Positions 58,067 through 64,000 of a stretch of DNA of 64,000 nt are shown here, piece after piece. Numbering within the stretch: position 1 is the stretch's first letter; each line of letters opens with the position of its first letter. Below the pieces are notes generated by a model. It made no database searches. It had not been told where the DNA came from and was given only the letters and a program-made list of their open reading frames with translations. The translations under genes were made by a program, and so were the position numbers. The DNA is taken from contig BGOH01000004.1 of assembly GCA_003569145.1 (NCBI GenBank), positions 1 to 64,000 of the forward strand. The letters run 5' to 3'. Origin of the DNA: Clavibacter sp. GTDB lineage: Bacteria; Actinomycetota; Actinomycetes; Nanopelagicales; Nanopelagicaceae.

Positions 58067-59461
58067 ATGTTCAATAAAACTCATCACGCAGAAACATTTA
58101 GATCAACTCCTTATAAAACTAAACCCATCTCTGCTGCTCGCATAAATGAGCTCTTGGAAATAGAGAAAGAAAAGTTTGCAAAACTTGCTCCAGAATCTGG
58201 CGTTGAAAATAGGCGCGCCTCGGAAGTAACTCCAAAAGGCGTAGCTTCGAGTTTCCAGCACTGGGATCCATATCCAATTTCAATTGTTGCTGCCAAAGGA
58301 GCCTGGCTAACCGATGTTGATGGTCGACAGATGCTCGATCTCTCTATGGGTTTTGGAGCTCTCCTAGTAGGCCACTTAAATGAAGAGGTAGTAAAAGAGG
58401 CTCATGCCACCCTAGATGTTGGCACCTTATTTGCTACTCCATCTCCGATTACAAGATCTGGCGCTGAAATTATCTGCCGCAGATTTGGTCTAGATATGGT
58501 CCGCTTTGCCAACTCTGGCACTGAGGCCACGATGTATGCCTTAAGAACAGCTAGAGCTGCGACTGGAAAACTTGGAGTAATTAAAATTGAAGGCGGCTAT
58601 CACGGTTCATATGACCCTCTAATGGTTTCAGCTAAGCCAGAGATAGACCGCGCTGGTGATGCCAACTCACCTAATGCAGTTCCTCTTGGAGCAACAGTTC
58701 CAGGCGATGTCTGGGTTGTCCCATATAACGATGCTGAGGCAATTGAGAGAGTATTGAAGAAAGATGCAGATCAAATTGCTTGTGTATTTATGGAGCCAGT
58801 TCTAGAAAATATTGGAATTGTTCTTCCAGATCTTGGTTATTTAGAGAGAGTTCGTGAACTCTGTGATCAATATGGAGTTTTGTTGGTATTTGATGAAGTA
58901 AAAACTGGGCTAACTGCAGGTCCGCAAGGTGCTGCTCAGCGCCTCGGAGTTAAGCCTGATCTAATCGCCATCGCTAAATCAATTGGTGGCGGTATTCCAG
59001 TTGCTGCCTTTGGCGGCAAGAAGGAATATATGGAAGTTGTCGTAAATGGAAAACATAATCATCTTGGAACATTTAATGGTCATTACCTAGCAATGGCAGG
59101 AATAAGAGCAGTTGATCGCCTCTGTACTCCAGAAGCCCTTAAAAGATGTGAAGATTTAAATAGAGATGCTTTAAGTAAAATCGCTGAAATCATTAATGAG
59201 TATGAGATTCCAGCCCATACAGTTGGCTTTGGCGTAAAGGGCTGTATTACCTGGTCTGCCAGCCCAGTTCGAAACTATCGAGATTACAAAGCTACAGACT
59301 TTGATATTGCAGAGCTTTCCTTCTTCTGGTCACTAAATAGAAATGTAATGACCCCGCCAGGACTTGATGAGCAATGGCTCATTTCTCTTGCTCATGGTCA
59401 GCGCGAGATAGACATAATTGTTGGAGATTTCTTAGAGTTTGCTAAAGCACTTCGAGCTTAA
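58067..59461 (+). CDS. Class III aminotransferase (glutamate-1-semialdehyde-aminotransferase-like)
   Basis: About 464 residues from ATG 58067; an in-frame TTG at 58034 would add 11 unlikely residues. PLP fold type I: LDLSMGFGALLVGH, VRFANSGTEATMYALRTARA, FDEVKTGLTAGPQ and AIAKSIGGGIPVAAFGG with the Schiff-base Lys. The family accepts omega-amino groups (GSA, putrescine, beta-amino acids). The neighbouring polyamine-type importer suggests an omega-amine substrate. It converges with the ROK kinase over four bases. Confidence 0.9.
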   Translation: MFNKTHHAETFRSTPYKTKPISAARINELLEIEKEKFAKLAPESGVENRRASEVTPKGVASSFQHWDPYPISIVAAKGAWLTDVDGRQMLDLSMGFGALLVGHLNEEVVKEAHATLDVGTLFATPSPITRSGAEIICRRFGLDMVRFANSGTEATMYALRTARAATGKLGVIKIEGGYHGSYDPLMVSAKPEIDRAGDANSPNAVPLGATVPGDVWVVPYNDAEAIERVLKKDADQIACVFMEPVLENIGIVLPDLGYLERVRELCDQYGVLLVFDEVKTGLTAGPQGAAQRLGVKPDLIAIAKSIGGGIPVAAFGGKKEYMEVVVNGKHNHLGTFNGHYLAMAGIRAVDRLCTPEALKRCEDLNRDALSKIAEIINEYEIPAHTVGFGVKGCITWSASPVRNYRDYKATDFDIAELSFFWSLNRNVMTPPGLDEQWLISLAHGQREIDIIVGDFLEFAKALRA

Positions 59462-60225
59462 GCTCGATAATAGTGTTCTAAGTTCCAAGCCCTAACACCA
59501 CCTGCAACTCCAGCAGTATTTGGCACCACAACTACATCATCACCCATTCGCTCTAAATCTATTGGGCGAATCAATCTTGCATTTCCACCACCAAGATATA
59601 ACCGATCCCACTTAAAAACTGGGCGGAGCTCTTCTACTAAAACTTTAATTCTTCGTGACCAGAATATTGTTCCAAGCCTCTTGCGCTCTTGCTCTCCAAT
59701 CCAAGTGTCATAAGTCGTTGCTCTGCGTACTGTGGCATGAGAGAGTTCAAAATGTGGTGTTAATTTCCCACCGTAGAAAATTGCAAAGCCAAGACCTGTT
59801 CCTAATGTAATTACGACTTCATATCCAGAGCCGGTAATAATTCCTGCGCCATGCACTTCTGCATCGTTTAAAACTAGCGTTGGAACATTTAGTTTTGTTG
59901 AGATTGCTTTTTGTGCATCAAAGCCAGACCAGAGTTCAGCGCTTTCTGGATCAATTTTTGTGCGCGGCCCACTCTTTGTAATGTAGTGCGGGGTAGAAAT
60001 AACAACGCCATTTCTAATCATTCCTGGCATTCCAATTGTGGCTCTATAGGCCTTAGGAAGTCCTGAAGCGATATCAGCAATGGTCTCTACAAATGTTGCT
60101 GGCGGAAGTGGATAAGGAGTTGGAATTCTATTTGGCTTGGAATGCATCGTTCCCGAACTATCAAGGACGCAGCTTTTGAGATAGAGGCCTCCGCAATCAA
60201 TCGAGAGCGTTAGGTTCTCATCCAT
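59458..60225 (-). CDS. ROK-family sugar kinase-like protein (polyphosphate-glucokinase-like)
   Basis: About 255 residues from ATG 60225; a longer frame from GTG 60243 is possible. It opens LSIDCGGLYLKSCVLD, with Cys where ROK kinases have Ile/Leu in DxGG. It has ATIGMPGMIRNGVV, LVLNDAEVHGAGII (catalytic Asp), TLGTGLGFAIFYGGKL and a late RLYLGGGNARLI. It lacks the ROK zinc motif, like polyphosphate glucokinases. It likely phosphorylates glucose or a related sugar. Confidence 0.8.
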   Translation of the reverse strand: MDENLTLSIDCGGLYLKSCVLDSSGTMHSKPNRIPTPYPLPPATFVETIADIASGLPKAYRATIGMPGMIRNGVVISTPHYITKSGPRTKIDPESAELWSGFDAQKAISTKLNVPTLVLNDAEVHGAGIITGSGYEVVITLGTGLGFAIFYGGKLTPHFELSHATVRRATTYDTWIGEQERKRLGTIFWSRRIKVLVEELRPVFKWDRLYLGGGNARLIRPIDLERMGDDVVVVPNTAGVAGGVRAWNLEHYYRA

Positions 60226-60301
60226 ACCCGCATCTTCCCCCACATGGAAATCTTTGCCAAATAGTTATCTTTAAACCCCTTACAAAATGGGTTCGTATGA
60301 G

Positions 60302-60307
60302 TAGGGT
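60302..60307 (+). promoter_or_regulatory. -10 box of the polyamine-type importer operon
   Basis: TAGGGT ends six bases before GTG 60314. A weak -35, TTACAA (60280-60285), lies 16 bases upstream of it. No ribosome site precedes the GTG, so the message is probably leaderless. Confidence 0.45.
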
Positions 60308-60313
60308 TTAACG

Positions 60314-61324
60314 GTGGCCTTGATCGAAATTCGAAATCTAGCCAAGTCTTTTGGCTCCGTAAGGGCCGTGGATGGAGTTGACCTAGATATCAATGCTGGT
60401 GAATTCCTAACGCTTTTAGGCCCCTCAGGATCTGGCAAAACAACTGTGCTTCGCATGATTGCAGGTTTTGAAACGCCAGATTCCGGATCAATAAAACTTA
60501 ACAATATAGATATTACTTATCTGCCTCCTTATGAGAGAGATGTAAATACTGTTTTTCAAGATTATGCACTATTCCCGCATATGGATGTGGCTTCCAACAT
60601 TGAATATGGGCTGCGCGTTAAAGGAATAGATAAAAAAGAACGTCGAACTAAAGCTCTCGAGGCCCTCGAGCAAGTTCGTCTCTCAGGATATGAAAAGCGA
60701 AAGCCAAGTCAATTATCGGGTGGCCAACGTCAGAGAGTCGCTCTTGCCCGAGCTTTAGTGAATCGTCCTTCAGTACTTTTACTAGACGAGCCTCTTGGCG
60801 CACTTGATCTCAAGCTTCGACAACAAATGCAGTTAGAACTAAAAGAACTACAACGAGAGGTGGGAATTACTTTTATCTTTGTAACTCACGACCAAGAGGA
60901 AGCACTCACAATGAGCGACCGTATTGCAGTTTTTGAAAATGGAAAGATTCAACAATTAGATAAGCCCTCAACTATCTATGAAAAGCCCAATAATAAATTT
61001 GTTGCTGGTTTCGTGGGAATATCAAATTTGATTAGTGGAAGTGCAGCTTTAGAAATACTGGGAAAGGCTGGCACTTTTACAGTTCGTCCCGAAAAGATCC
61101 AATTAGGTAAAGCTGGCAAAAATGAGCGCAGCGCTGCTGGTGTAATTAAAGAGGTTGAATACTTAGGGCCTGCTACCAGATTTTTGGTTGAACTAGATGC
61201 TGGGGTGACGCTTATGGCGCTGCGCCAGAACACATCTGAGAGCTCTATTGATGTTGAGGCCTTACGTAATAGCCGGACAGTATTAAGTTGGGATTTGCAA
61301 AGTGAATACCAAGTCCAGGGATGA
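60314..61324 (+). CDS. potA: ABC transporter ATP-binding protein, PotA-like
   Basis: A 336-residue ATPase. It has Walker A LLGPSGSGKTTVLR, signature LSGGQRQRVALARAL, Walker B LLLDEPLGALDLKLR, and a C-terminal TOBE regulatory domain (residues about 240-336, TVRPEKIQLG). The highest similarity by eye is to the spermidine/putrescine importer ATPases. It starts at GTG 60314. It is followed by a hairpin-rich gap and the binding protein gene. The symbol reflects family, not proven substrate. Confidence 0.9.
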   Translation: MALIEIRNLAKSFGSVRAVDGVDLDINAGEFLTLLGPSGSGKTTVLRMIAGFETPDSGSIKLNNIDITYLPPYERDVNTVFQDYALFPHMDVASNIEYGLRVKGIDKKERRTKALEALEQVRLSGYEKRKPSQLSGGQRQRVALARALVNRPSVLLLDEPLGALDLKLRQQMQLELKELQREVGITFIFVTHDQEEALTMSDRIAVFENGKIQQLDKPSTIYEKPNNKFVAGFVGISNLISGSAALEILGKAGTFTVRPEKIQLGKAGKNERSAAGVIKEVEYLGPATRFLVELDAGVTLMALRQNTSESSIDVEALRNSRTVLSWDLQSEYQVQG

Positions 61325-61333
61325 ATCAGGTTT

Positions 61334-61394
61334 CCCGCTCACACGGCGGGATAAACAGTGGAAACTCCACTGTTTGCCACACATAGTTGTGTGG
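61334..61394 (+). promoter_or_regulatory. Three consecutive RNA hairpins before the binding-protein gene
   Basis: Perfect stems follow each other. Stem 1 is CCCGC/GCGGG (61334-61338 with 61346-61350). Stem 2 is the 10-bp AAACAGTGGA/TCCACTGTTT (61353-61362 with 61366-61375, loop AAC). Stem 3 is CCACACA/TGTGTGG (61377-61383 with 61388-61394, loop TAGT). AAGGAGG follows at 61401-61407, before GTG 61412. This is likely an mRNA-processing and stability or translation-control element. Confidence 0.75.
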
Positions 61395-61411
61395 TAGTCG
61401 AAGGAGGAAAA

Positions 61412-62590
61412 GTGCGAGTTATAAAACTTCGCAAATTTGCAGCCCTTATGGCTGCAAGCACCCTTGTCCTCGCTGGTTGCTCGAGCTCTAGCGATGAAGA
61501 AGGAAGTGGTGCATACGCAGGACCAGTCAAAGACACTCCCGGAACTATCAATGTTCTTGCTTGGCCTGGTTATGCAGAAGATGGTTCAACCGATCCAAAC
61601 GTCGATTGGGTAACACCATTCGAGAAAGCAACTGGTTGCACCGTTAATGTCAAGACATACGGAACATCTGATGAAGCAGTTCAGTTGATGCAAGCGGGTG
61701 GCTATGACGTCATCTCAGCATCAGGTGATGCATCGCTTCGCTTAATCTATGGTGGAGATCTTCAGCCCGTAAATCTTGATTTAATTCCAAACTACGCTGA
61801 TATCTTTGATAACTTGAAAGATCGTCCATGGAACACCGTAGATGGGAAGAACTACGGCGTGCCTCATGGTCGTGGTGCAAACGTCCTTCAATACACAATC
61901 GGAAAAGTGAATCCAGCACCGACTTCTTGGTCTGTTGTTTGGGAACCAAATTCACCTGCCAAGGGCAAAGTAACTGCATATGACTCAGCGATTTATATTG
62001 CTGATGCAGCTGTTTACTTAATGTCTACAAAGCCTGAACTTGGAATCACCGATCCATATGCTCTTGATCAGACTCAGTTCGATGCAGCCATGGCTCTTCT
62101 TGCACAACAGAAGCCTCTTATTGCTGAATATTGGGCTGATTACACCAAGTACATTGGTGCAGTTCAGAGCGGCAGCATCACCGTTGGAACTTCATGGCAG
62201 GTTATTGCCAACGTTCTAAATGGCGAAAAGGCAACTGTTGGTGCGGTCAAGCCAGTTGAAGGGGCAACAGGTTGGTCAGATACTTGGATGATTTCATCTA
62301 AGACTGAAGCAATCGACTGCGCTTACAAGTGGCTGAATCACATCATTACTCCAAATGTAAACGCACAAGCTGCTGAATACTTTGGAGAAGCACCTGCTAA
62401 CTCCAAGGCATGTGCATTGACCGCTAATCCAGATCACTGCAAGCTGTATCACGCAGAAGAGACTGACTATTGGTCAAATGTTTACTACTGGAAGACCCCA
62501 ACTGAGCAATGCCTTGATGGCCGTACGGATGCGAAATGCGTTCCATACGCTGAATGGGTTAAAGCTTGGTCAAGCTTCCGTAACTCATAA
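61412..62590 (+). CDS. potD: Spermidine/putrescine-type solute-binding lipoprotein
   Basis: About 392 residues from GTG 61412, which has the strong ribosome site AAGGAGG four bases upstream; a longer frame from 61358 is unlikely. The lipobox is LVLAGCSS (Cys near residue 22). The mature part has NVLAWPGYAEDG, FEKATGCTVNVKTYGTSDE and GYDVISASGDASLRL, typical for the PotD/SBP_bac_8 fold. The C-terminal third has six Cys (for example SKACALTANPDHC), probably disulfide-paired. The ligand is likely a polyamine or a similar amine. Confidence 0.9.
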   Translation: MRVIKLRKFAALMAASTLVLAGCSSSSDEEGSGAYAGPVKDTPGTINVLAWPGYAEDGSTDPNVDWVTPFEKATGCTVNVKTYGTSDEAVQLMQAGGYDVISASGDASLRLIYGGDLQPVNLDLIPNYADIFDNLKDRPWNTVDGKNYGVPHGRGANVLQYTIGKVNPAPTSWSVVWEPNSPAKGKVTAYDSAIYIADAAVYLMSTKPELGITDPYALDQTQFDAAMALLAQQKPLIAEYWADYTKYIGAVQSGSITVGTSWQVIANVLNGEKATVGAVKPVEGATGWSDTWMISSKTEAIDCAYKWLNHIITPNVNAQAAEYFGEAPANSKACALTANPDHCKLYHAEETDYWSNVYYWKTPTEQCLDGRTDAKCVPYAEWVKAWSSFRNS

Positions 62591-62609
62591 AGAAAGTTAG
62601 GTGATATGC

Positions 62610-62638
62610 GGTGGGCGTTGCTTAAAAAGGCGCCCACC
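62610..62638 (+). terminator. GC-rich stem-loop between binding protein and permease genes
   Basis: GGTGGGCG (62610-62617) pairs with CGCCCACC (62631-62638) around a 13-base loop, followed by T-rich CATATTTATTTATA. It lies 20 bases after the binding-protein stop. It probably ends or slows most transcripts so that the binding protein is made in excess over the permeases. Confidence 0.75.
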
Positions 62639-62659
62639 CATATTTATTTATAACCAAAA

Positions 62660-63526
62660 ATGACCACAACTATAAGAGCTAGGCGCTATCTGCACCGTAA
62701 TAGCGGTGCACGTGTGACCGCACTTCTCGCCCTGCCGTTATTCTGGTTAGTCGTTCTTTACATAGGCTCACTTGCAGCCTTGTTTATTACTTCGATATGG
62801 AAAATTGATACTTTCACTAGTAAGGTCGTTAGAGAATTCACCTTTCAGAATTTTATCGATGTCTTTACGGATAAGGCTTATTTCAATGTAACCATTCGTA
62901 CCTTGTTTGTTGCTATCTGCGTAACACTCATCTGTGCTTTTATTGCTATTCCAATGGCATTTTTCATGGCGCGAGTTGCGCGCCCAAAATATCGCCCCGT
63001 GCTCATTGCCCTTGTCATTACTCCGTTATGGGCCTCATATCTAGTGAAAATTTACGCCTGGCGAACTATGTTCTACCCAGAAAAAGGCTTTGTTAATTGG
63101 TTAATTCAACCTCTTGGTGGCTCAAGCCCTGGATTTGGAATTTTTGCTGTAATTATTGGATTGACTTATTTATGGCTTCCCTACATGGTTTTGCCGATTT
63201 ATGCAGGAATGGAAAAACTGCCAGATTCAGTTCTTGATGCCTCTTCAGACCTTGGGGCTAAGTCAGGCCGTACTTTCTTTAGCATTATTTTACCTATTAC
63301 TTGGCCAGCGATAATTGCAGGCTCTGTTTTCACTTTCTCTCTAAGTATGGGTGACTATATAACTGTACAAATTCTTGGTGGCACTTTTCAGATGTTAGGA
63401 AATGTGGTTTATCAGAACTTCTCGCTAAACTTACCTTTTGCTGCTGCAGTCGCATTGATTCCTGTGCTTATTATGATGGTATACCTTGGTAGCATACGAA
63501 AAACGGGAGCACTAGATAATTTATGA
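62660..63526 (+). CDS. potB: ABC transporter permease, PotB-like
   Basis: A 288-residue membrane protein with six hydrophobic segments. It has the EAA loop region ASSDLGAKSGRTFFSIILPITWPAI (in part: DLGAKSGRTFFSIILPIT) near residue 195. It starts at ATG 62660 and overlaps the potC-like gene by ATGA. It forms the translocation pore with the next protein. Confidence 0.9.
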   Translation: MTTTIRARRYLHRNSGARVTALLALPLFWLVVLYIGSLAALFITSIWKIDTFTSKVVREFTFQNFIDVFTDKAYFNVTIRTLFVAICVTLICAFIAIPMAFFMARVARPKYRPVLIALVITPLWASYLVKIYAWRTMFYPEKGFVNWLIQPLGGSSPGFGIFAVIIGLTYLWLPYMVLPIYAGMEKLPDSVLDASSDLGAKSGRTFFSIILPITWPAIIAGSVFTFSLSMGDYITVQILGGTFQMLGNVVYQNFSLNLPFAAAVALIPVLIMMVYLGSIRKTGALDNL

Positions 63527-64000
63527 AGCTCTCTTTTACTGCACGCATAATGCTATTAACTATGATGGGATTTGGTTTCGCCTTTATCTATGTGCCCTTA
63601 ACTCTTGTAGTTATCAATTCATTTAACAAAAATACTTCATTTGCTTGGCCACCAACCGGATTCACTACATCCTGGTGGACTAAAGCAGCATCCAATGAAG
63701 GCGTGCGTGATGCAATCTCTAGATCATTCTTTGTAGCTTTATTTGCCACGCTAATTGCTCTTGTTTTAGGTTCGCTTGCTGCAGCTGCAATTGCACGTTA
63801 TAAATTCTTTGGACGTGACGTAATTTCGCTCCTGTTTGTTCTCCCTATTGCCCTGCCTGGGATAGTTACTGGAATTGCTTTGAATAACGTATTCACTAAT
63901 TTTCTCGGTGAATTGACAATATTTACCATCATTGTTGGACATGCAACTTTTTGTATTGTGGTCGTTTTTAACAACGTCGCCGCTCGCTATCGTCGCTTAA
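63523..64000 (+). CDS. potC: ABC transporter permease, PotC-like (partial)
   Basis: It starts at ATG 63523 and runs off the right edge after about 159 codons. An N-terminal helix (LLTMMGFGFAFIYVPLTLVV) is followed by the PotC-like NSFNKNTSFAWPPTGFTTSWW loop (in part: SFAWPPTGFT) and two further helices with RSFFVALFATLIALVLGSLA and LPIALPGIVTGIAL. The C-terminal EAA loop is outside the window. Confidence 0.9.
   Translation, partial: MKLSFTARIMLLTMMGFGFAFIYVPLTLVVINSFNKNTSFAWPPTGFTTSWWTKAASNEGVRDAISRSFFVALFATLIALVLGSLAAAAIARYKFFGRDVISLLFVLPIALPGIVTGIALNNVFTNFLGELTIFTIIVGHATFCIVVVFNNVAARYRRL

Overview
The window is a compact, AT-leaning actinobacterial chromosome segment. It has short intergenic gaps, many ATGA-type overlaps and no tRNA, rRNA, insertion sequence, phage or CRISPR that I could find. 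Actinobacterial markers are a CGYC mycoredoxin-like protein, a GuaB1-type IMPDH relative, ClpC, an ArgA-type acetyltransferase behind lysS, and a long folate/NAD/pantothenate operon between ftsH and clpC. It also carries a heliorhodopsin whose key residues number like the founding actinobacterial protein 48C12. Together this suggests a streamlined freshwater actinobacterium (acI / Nanopelagicales-like). That placement is inference; no marker phylogeny was run.

Layout. (1) 1-1172: a photolyase/cryptochrome-family gene cut by the window edge, whose FAD-binding module precedes its alpha/beta module, the reverse of the usual order. (2) 1.8-17.1 kb: a minus-strand catabolic island. It holds two TIM-barrel sugar isomerase-like proteins, a Gfo/Idh/MocA dehydrogenase, a branched-chain-amino-acid-type ABC importer, a GntR/FCD regulator, a creatininase-family hydrolase, a Tm-1-like/UPF0261 protein, a GlcD-like FAD oxidase, a BenE-like transporter and an FMN alpha-hydroxy-acid oxidase. 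Gene remnants at 14.3-14.6 kb split the island. (3) 17.3-29.2 kb: an M6 protease, superoxide dismutase, small membrane proteins, a trypsin-like protease, mycoredoxin, an OYE reductase, heliorhodopsin, DUF2256 and other small genes. (4) 29.4-43.9 kb: clpC, argA, lysS, coaX, nadC, nadB, panC, folK, folB, folP, folE, ftsH, hpt, tilS. (5) 43.9-55.3 kb: an NlpC/P60 hydrolase, heme o synthase, a beta-propeller protein, a PBP4-type carboxypeptidase, a class II HDAC-like deacetylase, an RNA methyltransferase, a low-MW phosphatase, a TPR protein, an HtrA-like protease, an MFS transporter and GuaB1. (6) 55.4-64 kb: an ABC-2 exporter, a class III aminotransferase, a ROK kinase and a PotABCD-like polyamine-type importer that runs off the right edge.

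Three whole-window patterns stand out. Sixteen single-base reading-frame breaks lie in fourteen genes, all between 17.8 and 53.1 kb, several of them in housekeeping genes; fifteen are fixed by adding one base. Assembly or sequencing error is therefore the most likely cause. Many first-in-transcript genes have a TANNNT hexamer 6-9 nt before the start codon and no Shine-Dalgarno, which points to leaderless mRNAs, including divergent pairs in 29-71 bp gaps. Both solute-binding-protein genes have strong intergenic hairpins in front of them, and one also has a hairpin behind it.
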